Part shown: positions 7,133 to 15,785 of the stretch, piece after piece
How positions within the stretch are numbered: the first letter of the stretch is position 1
How the letters are laid out: every line of letters begins with the position of its first letter
From: Planctomycetota bacterium
GTDB lineage: Bacteria; Planctomycetota; JAJSAM01; JAJVHW01
Direction: 5' to 3'
DNA length: 64,000 nt
Assembly: GCA_024280885.1 (NCBI GenBank)
Contig: JAJRPF010000070.1
Span: 171,861-235,860 of the forward strand
Program-made: the position numbers and the translations under genes
Notes under the pieces: model-generated
What the model was told of the DNA's origin: nothing
The model's database searches: none
What the model saw: the letters and a program-made list of their open reading frames with translations, nothing else

Positions 7133-8659
7133 ATGAGCACTCTCGCCCGATGTCATTCAGCCTGCGCCGTCGGCATCGACGGCATTCCGACCGAAGTCGA
7201 GGTCCAACTCCGCTCTGGACCAGGGCGTTTCGATGTCGTGGGGCTGCCCGACACGGTCGGGCGCGAGGCCCGCGAGCGTGTTCGCTCCGCCATCGTGTCG
7301 AGTGGGTATCCGTTTCCGGACGGCAACATCCTCGTGAACCTGGCCCCGGCTGGCGTGCGCAAGGTCGGCGCGGGCCATGACCTCCCGGTGGCGCTCGCGA
7401 TCCTCGCCGCAAATGGCGTTCTGCCGCGCTCGGCACTCGAGCGAGCCTTGGTCTTCGGTGAGTTGGCGCTCGACGGTCGCGTGCGCGCTGTGCGCGCTGC
7501 GTTTCTGCTCGCGGCGACAGCGGTCGAGCGGCGGCGAGAAGAGGTCATGGTTGCTCTCGGCAACGCCCGCGAGGCCGCCCTCGCGACCGACGTCCGCGTG
7601 CTTGCCGTCGAGACTCTCCGCGAGGCAGTGGCGCACCTGAACGGTCTCTGCCTCCTGCAACCGGTCGTTCCGGACCCGACGCCGCCGGTGCCTGCGAGAC
7701 GGCTCGACTTCGCAGACGTGCGTGGGCAGTCGCAGGTGAAGCGGGCTCTCATCGTGGCAGCAGCCGGCAATCACAACGTCTTGTTGGTCGGCCCACCGGG
7801 CTGTGGCAAGACGCTCTCCGCGGCGCGTTTTCCGGATCTGCTCCCGCCGCTCTCGCGCAGCGAGGCGCTCGAGGTGGCGCGACTGCGTAGTGCCGCCGGG
7901 CTGGCGGTCGATGGGCTGCCGACCCGCCGTCCATTCCGCTCGCCGTCGTGCGGTGCGAGCGCGCCCGGAGTTCTGGGCGGCGGTAACCCAGCGCGCCCCG
8001 GCGAGGTGTCGCTCGCGCATCGTGGCGTGCTCTTTCTCGACGAGGCTCCGCATTTTCGCAGCGAGGTCCTCGAGGGGCTTCGCGGTCCGCTCGAAGATGG
8101 ATCGGTGAGCATCTCGCGCGTCGGGAGCCACGTCACGCTACCCGCGCGTTTTCAGGTGCTCCTCGCCATGAACCCGTGCCCGTGCGGATTCGGGAGCGGA
8201 CCGCGTTGCGCCTGTACGCCGCGAGCCCGCGATCACTATCTGCGTCGGATTTCCGGACCGGTTCTCGATCGGATCGACCTGCGCGTCATCGTGCCAGCGG
8301 TGCGTTTCGATGACCTGCAGAAGCGCGCGAGCGGCGAGGGGACCGACGTCATGCAGGCGGCAGTGGCGCGCGTGCGACAGATCCAGGCAGCGCGCCTCGG
8401 CGCTGGGCGGATGAACGCGTCCATGTCGCAGGCGGAGCTCGAAGAATGGTGTCGGCCGTTACCCGACGCGCGCTCAGAACTCCGCACCGCGTGCGACTCC
8501 GGTGCTCTCTCGGCGCGCGGGGTGACACGCGTTCTACGCGTGGCGCGAACAGTGGCCGACATCGCGGGCAAGACCGGGCCCGAGGTGGATCGGGGGGCGG
8601 TCCTGCTGGCGCTCGGATGGCGCGTTGCGCGCGACCCCGACGAGGTCACGACCGCGTGA
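7133..8659 (+). CDS. comM: YifB/ComM family Mg-chelatase-like AAA ATPase
   Basis: 508 residues, the usual length. The N-terminal ChlI-like (Lon-protease-fold) domain has FDVVGLPD, VRSAIVSSGYPFP and ILVNLAPAGVRK. The AAA+ domain has Walker A GPPGCGKT (from residue 220), Walker B GVLFLDEAP, and the family signature MNPCPCG followed by further cysteines. The C-terminal domain has ISGPVLDRIDL and the arginine-bearing GVTRVLRVARTVADI. ComM is a hexameric branch-migration helicase that extends RecA joint molecules during natural transformation. GGGAGA eight bases before the ATG supports the start. No other competence gene is in the window, so a role in DNA uptake here is inference from the family only. 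Confidence 0.92.
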   Translation: MSTLARCHSACAVGIDGIPTEVEVQLRSGPGRFDVVGLPDTVGREARERVRSAIVSSGYPFPDGNILVNLAPAGVRKVGAGHDLPVALAILAANGVLPRSALERALVFGELALDGRVRAVRAAFLLAATAVERRREEVMVALGNAREAALATDVRVLAVETLREAVAHLNGLCLLQPVVPDPTPPVPARRLDFADVRGQSQVKRALIVAAAGNHNVLLVGPPGCGKTLSAARFPDLLPPLSRSEALEVARLRSAAGLAVDGLPTRRPFRSPSCGASAPGVLGGGNPARPGEVSLAHRGVLFLDEAPHFRSEVLEGLRGPLEDGSVSISRVGSHVTLPARFQVLLAMNPCPCGFGSGPRCACTPRARDHYLRRISGPVLDRIDLRVIVPAVRFDDLQKRASGEGTDVMQAAVARVRQIQAARLGAGRMNASMSQAELEEWCRPLPDARSELRTACDSGALSARGVTRVLRVARTVADIAGKTGPEVDRGAVLLALGWRVARDPDEVTTA

Positions 8660-8743
8660 AGGGGCTGCGTGCCGGAGTGCTGATCGCGTGAAGGCGCAGA
8701 GGTTGTGATCGTCTGTGGCCAGCGACCCTATTACAACGCGCGC

Positions 8744-9913
8744 ATGCGGATCGCCGTCAATGCGCTGAGTGTCGTGCCGGAAGAGACCGGTGGGGGAGAG
8801 ACGTATCTCGTCGAACTCCTGCGCGCGATGGCCGAACATGAAGCAGCGGTGGGACACGAGATCGTCGTGTACTGCTCGGAGAATGCCGAGCATCTGTATC
8901 GCGAGCGAGGATCGGTGCGCAGGCACGTCCTCCCCTTCGACAATCGGGACCGGAAGCGCCGCCTGCTCTTCGAGCACCTGCGGCTCGGTCCGCTCGTCGC
9001 GGCGCACGGGACGGATGTTCTGTATGCGCCCGGGAACGCGCTGCCGCTGCGCCTCTCGACTCCCGCGGTGCTCGGTGTGCAGAGCCTCCACTCATTCGTC
9101 GTGCCGGAGGAGATGTCGCGCTTTCGCGTGGCGTACTTCCGGCGCCTGGTCCCGCGCTCGGCACGGCGCGCGCGGCGCGTCCTCTGCGTGAGCGAGGACA
9201 TCCGCGCGCTCCTGTTGCGTGAGGTCCCCGGACTCGACGCCGCGAAGGTTCGGGTGATCCACGAGGGGGCGCCCGAGGACATGGGGCCCGCGACCGACGA
9301 CACCCGTATCACCGCTGTCTGTGCCCGCTATGCAGTCGAGCGCGATCGCTTCGTGCTCTTCGTCTCGAGTCTCAACCCGTTCAAGCGGCCCGAGCGGGCG
9401 ATCGAGGCGCTGGCGTGGTGGCGCGCAGAGAGCGGCGAGGAGTGGCCGCTGATTCTGGCGGGACGGGCGTCGGCAGAGCACACCGCACGGGTCGAGGGCG
9501 CGATCGCGCGTGCCGGAATGCAGGGACTCGTGACCATCGCCGGCACGCTCGGCCGGGACGATCTCTCCGCGTTGCTGACCGCGGCGCGCGTGATGGTCTA
9601 TCCGTCCACGGTCGAGACGTTCGGGCTCCCGCCGTTGGAGGCGATGGCGTGCGGCACTCCCGTCGTCGCCTCCGATCGAACGAGTGTGCCGGAGATCGTC
9701 GGTGACGCGGCGCTGGTGGTCGATCCTGACGCCGTCCCCGCATTTGGTGCGGCGCTCGGCAGAGCGTTGCACGACGAGGAACTTCGTTCGCGACTGATCG
9801 ACGCGGGGCGGAGGCAGGTTGCGCTCTTCCGCTGGGATACCGCTGCCGAGCAGACGTTGGCCCTGCTCTTGGAGGCGGCGTCCGAGAGCCGCACGGTAGG
9901 ATCGCCGGGATGA
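8744..9913 (+). CDS. GT4 family glycosyltransferase
   Basis: 389 residues with the two-Rossmann GT-B layout. The N-terminal acceptor domain opens with MRIAVNALSV and a glycine-rich GGGETYLVELLRA. The C-terminal donor domain has VLFVSSLNPFKRPERAIEAL and the E-x7-E signature PSTVETFGLPPLEAMACGTPVVAS. It transfers a sugar from a nucleotide (or related) donor; donor and acceptor cannot be read from sequence. The start at the ATG immediately before the first beta strand was preferred to a GTG 13 codons upstream. Its stop overlaps the moaC start (ATGA), so it is co-translated with molybdenum-cofactor genes, an odd functional pairing. It stands 5 kb away from the polysaccharide locus and may serve a different glycan. 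Confidence 0.85.
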   Translation: MRIAVNALSVVPEETGGGETYLVELLRAMAEHEAAVGHEIVVYCSENAEHLYRERGSVRRHVLPFDNRDRKRRLLFEHLRLGPLVAAHGTDVLYAPGNALPLRLSTPAVLGVQSLHSFVVPEEMSRFRVAYFRRLVPRSARRARRVLCVSEDIRALLLREVPGLDAAKVRVIHEGAPEDMGPATDDTRITAVCARYAVERDRFVLFVSSLNPFKRPERAIEALAWWRAESGEEWPLILAGRASAEHTARVEGAIARAGMQGLVTIAGTLGRDDLSALLTAARVMVYPSTVETFGLPPLEAMACGTPVVASDRTSVPEIVGDAALVVDPDAVPAFGAALGRALHDEELRSRLIDAGRRQVALFRWDTAAEQTLALLLEAASESRTVGSPG

Positions 9914-10506
9914 CGTCTGAACACCCCGCCGACTCCGCACGCGAACCGACTTCGCCCGCAGATGGCGACGCGCCGGCGCGGCGTAGCGCCCTTGCCCATG
10001 TCGACACGCGCGGAGACGCGCGGAGTGGCGCCCTCACCCATCTGGACGCGCGCGGAGATGCGCGGATGGTCGATGTGTCCGAGAAATCGCGCACGGTGCG
10101 CGAGGCGGCAGCCGAGGCGTTCGTCGTGTGCTCACCCGCGACTCTCGCGCTGGTCCGTGATGGTCGTGTGCCGAAAGGAGACGTCCCCGCCGTAGCGCGC
10201 ATTGCGGGCATCTGTGGTGCGAAGCGGACGCCGGAACTGATCCCTCTCTGCCATCCCGTGGCCTTGACGGGTGTCGAGGTAGACGTGGAGATCGAAGACG
10301 GTGGGCTGCGCGTTACCGCAGTTGCGCGTGCCCAGGATCGAACAGGTGTGGAGATGGAGGCGCTCACGGCCGCAGCGGTAGCGGCGCTCTCGATCTACGA
10401 CATGCTGAAGGCCGTCGAACGTGGCATCGAGATCCGCTCCGTCAGGCTCCTGCGCAAGTCAGGCGGTCGCAGCGGACAGTGGACCCGCGAAAGGCAGGGC
10501 GCGTGA
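9910..10506 (+). CDS. moaC: Cyclic pyranopterin monophosphate synthase, N-terminally extended
   Basis: Converts the 3',8-cyclo-GTP product of MoaA to cPMP in molybdopterin synthesis. Conserved blocks: LTHLDARGDARMVDVSEKS, GDVPAVARIAGI, ELIPLCHPVAL, RTGVEMEALTAAAVAAL and IYDMLKAVERG, with the family His (CHP) and the Asp/Lys of YDMLK. At 198 residues it is about 40 longer than usual. The extra N-terminus includes a near-copy of the opening motif: ALAHVDTRGDAR comes just before ALTHLDARGDAR. The start is the ATG of an ATGA overlap with the upstream glycosyltransferase. The extension may be an internal duplication; the second copy is the one in family register. Confidence 0.92.
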   Translation: MTSEHPADSAREPTSPADGDAPARRSALAHVDTRGDARSGALTHLDARGDARMVDVSEKSRTVREAAAEAFVVCSPATLALVRDGRVPKGDVPAVARIAGICGAKRTPELIPLCHPVALTGVEVDVEIEDGGLRVTAVARAQDRTGVEMEALTAAAVAALSIYDMLKAVERGIEIRSVRLLRKSGGRSGQWTRERQGA

Positions 10507-11099
10507 GCGGCTCCACGCTGCCCTGTTCTCCGGACCATGCAGGTCATCCGGATCATGCGGACGGAGTGTCGGGCCATGACGGAGGGCCGCACCACGCAGC
10601 CGCCATCCTGACCGTGTCGGATCGCGCCGCCCGCGGCGAGCGCGAGGATGCCACCGGGCCTCGCCTGCGCGCTGCGCTCGAGAGCCTTGGCCTGCGCGTG
10701 ACGGTGGCGCCGCCGGTCCCGGACGATCGCGCCCTGATCGCTGCGCGCCTGCGCGATCTCGCAGCGGCCCATGTGCTGATCGTGACCACCGGCGGGACGG
10801 GGCTTTCGCCCCGCGACGTCACGCCGGAGGCGACCCGGGACGTGATCGAGCGCGAGGCGCCTGGCTTCTCGGAGGAGATGCGTCGGCGCAGCGCGGCGCT
10901 CTTCCCGCGCGCGATCCTGTCCCGTGGCGTGAGCGGGACGCTCGGGCGCTGCCTGATCGTCAATCTGCCGGGCAGCCCGAATGGCGCCGTCGAGTGCATC
11001 GGATTTGTCGCACCTGTCATTGCGCACGCTTTGCGGGTCTTGACCGATGGGCTCTCCGATTGCGCTGACGACCCGGTCGGGTCCGCGGGGGTCGCGTGA
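10503..11099 (+). CDS. MogA/MoaB family molybdopterin adenylyltransferase-like protein
   Basis: 198 residues. The first 35 or so are a low-complexity His/Asp/Gly stretch (PDHAGHPDHADG, then HHAAAILTVSD) ahead of the MoCF fold. Core motifs: AILTVSDRAARGEREDATGP, VLIVTTGGTGLSPRDVTPEAT and NLPGSPNGAVE, the MPT-binding loops of MogA/MoaB. It activates molybdopterin by adenylylation or acts as a related MoaB. The GTG start forms a GTGA overlap with moaC and has AAGG/AGGG upstream; a GTG eight codons earlier is possible. The histidine-rich N-terminus could bind metal, but that is speculation. The pairing with moaC supports a cofactor role. Confidence 0.88.
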   Translation: MSGSTLPCSPDHAGHPDHADGVSGHDGGPHHAAAILTVSDRAARGEREDATGPRLRAALESLGLRVTVAPPVPDDRALIAARLRDLAAAHVLIVTTGGTGLSPRDVTPEATRDVIEREAPGFSEEMRRRSAALFPRAILSRGVSGTLGRCLIVNLPGSPNGAVECIGFVAPVIAHALRVLTDGLSDCADDPVGSAGVA

Positions 11100-12115
11100 G
11101 TCGTTCCGGATTGCGGGTGGGCGTCGCGGGAGCCACGGGTGCCGTGGGGGCGGAACTGCTCCGGTTGCTCGCGGAGCGCGAGGTCCCCGTCGCGTCGTTG
11201 CGCGCGCTGGCTTCGCGGCGCTCGGCCGGCTCGACGGTGCAATTCGGTGGCGCCGACGTGATTGTCGAGGAACTCAGCGACGCGGCGCTACGGGACCTCG
11301 ACCTCGTGTTCTTCTCGTGCGGTGGCGAGCGGAGTCGACGCTTCGCGCCGGTCGCCGTTCGAAACGGCGCCGTTGTGGTCGACAACAGCAGCGCATTTCG
11401 GCTGGATGAGGGCGTCCCGCTCGTCATCCCTGAGGTGAACCCAGGCTCGATCGAGCAGCACTCCGGGATCGTCGCTGTGCCGAATTGCACGACGATCGTC
11501 TTTCTCATGGCGGTGGCGCCCCTGCACCGCGAGGCCGGTCTGGTACGGGCTGTCGTGAGTACCTATCAGGCAGCGTCGGGAGCCGGCGCCTCGGCGCTGC
11601 GGGAGTACGAGGCGCAGGTGCGCGCCCAAGCCGACGGGCTCCCGCTCGTATCCGACGTCTTCTCCCGTGTCTTGCACGGAAACGTGATCCCGCACATCGA
11701 CGCATTCCGCGACGACGGGTGGACAAACGAGGAATACAAGCTCCTCGACGAGTCGCGGAAGATCCTCGGAGACGAAGGTCTCGGCGTCGCGGCCACGTGT
11801 GTGCGCGTGCCGGTGGCGCGCGCACACGCCGTGTCGGCGGCTCTGGAATTCACGGCACCGCTCTCGCCTGAGCGCGCTCGCGAGATCCTGCGCGCAACTC
11901 CGGGCGTGGTCGTCTTGGACGGGGGCGATCCGCCGGACTACCCTACGCCGCTCGACGTCTCAGGCCGGAACGAGGTCGCCGTCGGGAGAATTCGGTCGGA
12001 TGTCTCGCGGTCGGGCGGCCTGCTCCTTTGGGCGGTCGGTGACCAGCTCTTGAAGGGCGCCGCCTGGAATGCGGTACAGATCGCAGAATTGCTGATCCAA
12101 AGGGGACTCCTTTGA
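11096..12115 (+). CDS. asd: Aspartate-semialdehyde dehydrogenase
   Basis: NADPH-dependent reduction of beta-aspartyl phosphate to the semialdehyde, the branch point to lysine/diaminopimelate, methionine and threonine. 339 residues. The nucleotide-binding GVAGATGAVGAELLRLL is at the N-terminus, then SCGGERSRRFAP and VDNSSAFR. The catalytic cysteine is C131 in VPNCTTI; STYQAASGAGASALRE and the RVPVARAHA block follow. The GTG start overlaps the mogA stop by GTGA, so it sits at the end of a four-gene coupled chain. The gap to accB has a small hairpin. Confidence 0.94.
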   Translation: MSRSGLRVGVAGATGAVGAELLRLLAEREVPVASLRALASRRSAGSTVQFGGADVIVEELSDAALRDLDLVFFSCGGERSRRFAPVAVRNGAVVVDNSSAFRLDEGVPLVIPEVNPGSIEQHSGIVAVPNCTTIVFLMAVAPLHREAGLVRAVVSTYQAASGAGASALREYEAQVRAQADGLPLVSDVFSRVLHGNVIPHIDAFRDDGWTNEEYKLLDESRKILGDEGLGVAATCVRVPVARAHAVSAALEFTAPLSPERAREILRATPGVVVLDGGDPPDYPTPLDVSGRNEVAVGRIRSDVSRSGGLLLWAVGDQLLKGAAWNAVQIAELLIQRGLL

Positions 12116-12158
12116 GAAATGAAGTCATGACCTGTGAATCGACGATCGACGTGATCAC

Positions 12159-12174
12159 GATGTGTGAGCACATC
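12159..12174. promoter_or_regulatory. Small inverted repeat upstream of accB
   Basis: Arms GATGTG and CACATC flank a four-base TGAG loop. It lies 18 bases before the accB start and just before its GGAGG site, between asd and accB. It could be an operator or a leader hairpin affecting accB translation; a weak call. Confidence 0.25.
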
Positions 12175-12191
12175 ACTCGGGGAGGGCGCTG

Positions 12192-12695
12192 ATGGGCGCG
12201 AGCAAGCCGGACGCCACCCAGCAGGAGCTCGATCTCGCGGAGATCCGCCGCTTGGTGAAGTTGATGAAGACCAACGATCTGGCCGAGGTCGAGATCGAAT
12301 TGGAGGGCAAGCGCGTGCGTGTCGTGCGCGCCGGACACGCCGCTCCGGTCGTCACGGTGGCCAGTCCGATGGTCGTCGGAGCGGCGCCCGCGCAGGCTGC
12401 CTCTGTGACTGCGGCCCCGGATGCGGCCCCCGCCCGGATCGGGACCGAGATCCCGTGCCCGATGGTCGGGACGTTCTATCGTGCGCCGAGTCCGGATGCG
12501 GCGCCCTTCGTCGAGGTCGGCGACCGAATCGGTAAGGAGACCGTTGTTTGCATCATCGAGGCCATGAAGGTCATGAATGAGATCAAGGCCGAGATCGAGG
12601 GCGAGATCCTCGAGATCCTCGTGCAGAACGGCGAGCCCGTCGAGTTCGGGCAACCGCTCTTCCTCGTTCGTCCCTCCGGCAGCGGCGCGGCGTAG
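12192..12695 (+). CDS. accB: Biotin carboxyl carrier protein of acetyl-CoA carboxylase
   Basis: 167 residues. The N-terminal helix (LDLAEIRRLVKLMKTNDLAEVEIE) is followed by a charged beta hairpin. An Ala/Pro-rich linker follows, then the biotinyl domain with EAMKVMNEIKAE; the biotin lysine is K126. The final GEPVEFGQPLFLV is typical. It carries CO2 between biotin carboxylase (next gene) and the transcarboxylase, the first committed step of fatty-acid synthesis. GGAGG six bases upstream fixes the start. Only six bases separate it from accC. Confidence 0.95.
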   Translation: MGASKPDATQQELDLAEIRRLVKLMKTNDLAEVEIELEGKRVRVVRAGHAAPVVTVASPMVVGAAPAQAASVTAAPDAAPARIGTEIPCPMVGTFYRAPSPDAAPFVEVGDRIGKETVVCIIEAMKVMNEIKAEIEGEILEILVQNGEPVEFGQPLFLVRPSGSGAA

Positions 12696-12701
12696 CCACG
12701 T

Positions 12702-14054
12702 ATGATTTCCAGGGTCCTCGTGGCCAATCGCGGCGAGATCGCGCTGCGCGTCATACGCGCATGTCGCGAGCTCGGCCTGCAGACAGTGGCCGTCTACAGT
12801 CAGGCTGACGCCAAGGCCGGTTACCTGCGCTTCGCGGACGAGACGATCTGCATCGGATCGGCTGCCTCCGCAGGCTCGTACTTGTCCATCCCTAACATCC
12901 TGGCTGCGGCCGAGATCGCAGATGTCGACGCGATCCACCCCGGCTACGGGTTCCTCTCCGAGAACGCTCACTTCGCCGATATCTGTCAGGCGTCGAATAT
13001 CACGTTCGTCGGTCCGTCCCCGGACTCGATCCGGACGTTGGGCGACAAGGCTGCGGCGCGCTCAGCGGCCCAGGCCGCGGGCGTGCCCGTCGTACCCGGT
13101 AGCAAGGGGGCCGTGCACGAAGAGGCCGACGCGCTGCGTGTCGCGCACGAAATCGGCTATCCCGTGCTGGTCAAGGCGTCGGCCGGTGGTGGCGGACGCG
13201 GAATGCGCGTCGCGCACAACGACATGAGCCTGCGAGCCGGTCTGCAGGCGGCGTCCATCGAAGCCGCGGCGGCGTTCGGCGACGGCACGGTCTACCTTGA
13301 GAAGTACCTCGACCGACCACGTCATGTCGAGGTGCAACTTCTCGGAGACAAGCACGGAAACGTCGTGCATTTCTTTGAGCGCGATTGCTCGATACAGCGG
13401 CGGCACCAGAAGATGCTCGAGGAGAGCCCTTGTCCGTCGCTGCCGCTTGAGGTCCGCAAGAAGATGCACCGCGTGGCGGTCAAGTTGCTCAAGAGCATCA
13501 ATTACAATAGTGCCGGAACGGTCGAGTTCCTGGTGGATCGCGACAACAGGTTCTACTTCATCGAGGTCAACGCGCGGATTCAGGTCGAGCACCCGGTCTC
13601 CGAGATGGTGACGGGAATGGACCTCGTGAAGGAGCAACTCCGCGTCGCCGCCGGGGAGAAGCTCGGTTACGAGCAGAGCGCAATCAAGCTGCGCGGCGTG
13701 GCCATCGAGGTGCGCGTCAACGCAGAGGACCCGGAGCATGACTTCCGCCCGTCGGCGGGAGAAGTGACCTCCTGGAATACTCCCGGCGGCCCTGGAGTGC
13801 GGGTCGACTCGCATGTCTACGCCGGGTACTACGTGCCACCGTACTACGACTCGATGATCGCCAAGCTGATCGTGCATGCCGAGGATCGCAAGGCCGCGAT
13901 TGCCAGGCTGGCGCGCGCTCTTGACGAGTTCACCGTGGGCGGAATTCGAACCACGATCCCATTCCATCGCCGCGTTCTCGCGCACGCCGGCTTCGCCGCG
14001 GGGCATTACGACACGGGGTTCGTCGAAGATTTTCTCGCAGGCAGCGCGGTCTGA
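12702..14054 (+). CDS. accC: Biotin carboxylase subunit of acetyl-CoA carboxylase
   Basis: 450 residues, standard length. ATP-grasp enzyme that carboxylates biotin on AccB. The N-terminal biotin-carboxylase domain begins MISRVLVANRGEIALRVIRA. The ATP-binding glycine loop is KASAGGGGRGMR, then the conserved FFERDCSIQRRHQK and the catalytic EVNARIQVEHPVSEMVTG, followed by the C-terminal domain (RVNAEDP, YYDSMIAKLIVHA). Forms an operon with accB. About 220 bases follow before the polysaccharide locus begins; I see no convincing terminator or promoter there. Confidence 0.96.
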   Translation: MISRVLVANRGEIALRVIRACRELGLQTVAVYSQADAKAGYLRFADETICIGSAASAGSYLSIPNILAAAEIADVDAIHPGYGFLSENAHFADICQASNITFVGPSPDSIRTLGDKAAARSAAQAAGVPVVPGSKGAVHEEADALRVAHEIGYPVLVKASAGGGGRGMRVAHNDMSLRAGLQAASIEAAAAFGDGTVYLEKYLDRPRHVEVQLLGDKHGNVVHFFERDCSIQRRHQKMLEESPCPSLPLEVRKKMHRVAVKLLKSINYNSAGTVEFLVDRDNRFYFIEVNARIQVEHPVSEMVTGMDLVKEQLRVAAGEKLGYEQSAIKLRGVAIEVRVNAEDPEHDFRPSAGEVTSWNTPGGPGVRVDSHVYAGYYVPPYYDSMIAKLIVHAEDRKAAIARLARALDEFTVGGIRTTIPFHRRVLAHAGFAAGHYDTGFVEDFLAGSAV

Positions 14055-14273
14055 CGCCTGCATCCACGCGCGTCGACCGGGTCGATCCGGCTCGTTGCCC
14101 CGTAGTCCCGCTCAAAAAACTCAGCCTCAGATGCCGATGCGTAAGTTGCGTCCGTGAACTGACTTCGTAGCATCCACCCTGAACTTGATTGACCAGCGCC
14201 GTCGGTGCTGATTCTGTGCGAGTTCCGTGGCTGCCGGAGGGGGAGCTTCGTAACGAGCCGCAGGAGGCGTCGG

Positions 14274-15773
14274 ATGCGAGTCGAGAACATGGGGGCTGGC
14301 ACGATGAAGACGGGCCGAACGAGGACGGGATCTATGAGAGCAGTTCGTAATTCGGTCATCGCGTTCGCGATGGCATTCGCTCTGGGGGCGCCGTCCATCG
14401 GTGCACTCGGCGTAGGGGTTGCCTTCGCGGCGGCTCCTGAGTCCGCCAGTGCTACAGATGTCTCGGGCTCTGCGTCCCTGGCGTCAGCCGGGAACTCTGC
14501 GGCGCTCACGGGTGACTCGCAGATTCGCGAAGGCGACGTCGTCAGTCTGGGTGCTGGGGCCAAGGCTACGATCCGGTTTGCCGATGGCGGCAGCCTGGCC
14601 TTGGTGGGCCCTGCGAGGCTGTCATTCGTGAAGCTCGCGGAGAACGGCAGGCGTGTCCGGCTGGAGTCCGGCACGATCGCTGCCGCAGATATCCGCGGGG
14701 TTGCCACCGAGATCCAGACGTCCACCGGCGCGTCGCTCGTCCTGCAGAGTGCGAGCGCTTCGGCCTCTGTTGCGGGCTCGAGCGCCACGTTCACGAAGAC
14801 GGGCGGATCGTTCGCCAAGGTCTGGCGTGACGGAAGCGGCTCGGACCTGTCTGGGACGTGGTCGTCCGCGGCTGGCGTCGCTGCGGCGGGCGAGCGCCGC
14901 GCGGTGCCCGCTTCGGTCGCGGTTGAAGTCGTCGAGGCTGCAACGGTGATCGAGAGTTCGGAGAGGGCCAGTGTGGCCTCGGTTGTCGGGCGTGCGACGC
15001 TGGCGAGCGGAGAAGACGTCTCTCGTGTCAATGCGGCGACAGTCTTCTCTGCCGGAGACTTGGTGACGGTCGCTTCCGGCGGTCAGGTCTCGATCCGGTT
15101 CGAGGACGGCGCGACGGCGCTCCTAGGTGGGCCAGCTGAGTTGCTCTTCGTTGAGCTCAACCCGGACGCTCGCCGCATCAAGCTGCGGTCGGGAGTGATC
15201 ACCGAGGTGTACGGGCGCGGCGTCGCGACCGAGATCCAGACGCCGTACGATGCCTCTCTCGTTCTTCAGAATGCGACGGGATACGCACGGGTGCGGCCCG
15301 GCGACCGCGTAGCTTTTCAGAAGATCGATGGCGATCTCGCGCAGGTCTATCACGCGGAGCGCTACCAGGATCTGACCGGTGGCTGGACCTTGAATGTTCG
15401 TTCCGGCGATCTCTCCACGGGCGCCGTGGCGAGCATGGGCGGCATGAACCGCGGCACTTCGATGCGGCGCTTCACGCTCAATCAGCGTGAAATCGCATTC
15501 GGCCCACCCGAGGATTTCAAGGTTGAGACCCGTTCGAGTGGTGGCGTTCGCCTGACCTACAACGGCGATGACTACGGAGTCGTGAAGGTGGGGCCACACT
15601 CGACTGTCTTCTTTCTCGCGAATGGTCAGTCCATCGAGTTTGACCAGAATGGCGATGTCATCTCGTACGACGGGATTTCACACATCTATCACCCGCTGAC
15701 GGACGTGATCTTCTACGACGAACCAGTCGAGAATGCCGCCGACGCGAGCATTTCCGGTCCTGGGCGTCGGTAA
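14274..15773 (+). CDS. Secreted protein with two FecR-like domains
   Basis: 499 residues. A perfect AGGAGG six bases before the ATG decides the start. The N-terminus is positively charged and then hydrophobic (about residues 27-50, ending in AFAAAPES), an export signal. Two similar beta-rich units follow. Unit one has REGDVVSLGAGAKATIRFADGGSLALVGPARLSFV and RGVATEIQTSTGASLVLQ; unit two has SAGDLVTVASGGQVSIRFEDGATALLGGPAELLFV and RGVATEIQTPYDASLVLQ. This is the FecR-domain pattern. Such domains occur in anti-sigma sensors and in secreted proteins; this one has no cytoplasmic sigma-binding part. Its place directly before an outer-membrane barrel and a Wza-type exporter suggests a periplasmic or surface role in polysaccharide secretion. 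No enzymatic motif is seen. Confidence 0.75.
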   Translation: MRVENMGAGTMKTGRTRTGSMRAVRNSVIAFAMAFALGAPSIGALGVGVAFAAAPESASATDVSGSASLASAGNSAALTGDSQIREGDVVSLGAGAKATIRFADGGSLALVGPARLSFVKLAENGRRVRLESGTIAAADIRGVATEIQTSTGASLVLQSASASASVAGSSATFTKTGGSFAKVWRDGSGSDLSGTWSSAAGVAAAGERRAVPASVAVEVVEAATVIESSERASVASVVGRATLASGEDVSRVNAATVFSAGDLVTVASGGQVSIRFEDGATALLGGPAELLFVELNPDARRIKLRSGVITEVYGRGVATEIQTPYDASLVLQNATGYARVRPGDRVAFQKIDGDLAQVYHAERYQDLTGGWTLNVRSGDLSTGAVASMGGMNRGTSMRRFTLNQREIAFGPPEDFKVETRSSGGVRLTYNGDDYGVVKVGPHSTVFFLANGQSIEFDQNGDVISYDGISHIYHPLTDVIFYDEPVENAADASISGPGRR

Positions 15774-15785
15774 GGGGAGCCTGCT

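Noticed and set aside
14189..14217. Possible sigma-70 promoter (TTGACC with GATTCT) before the FecR-like gene
   Set aside because: The -10 match is poor and spacing is off; not enough to call.
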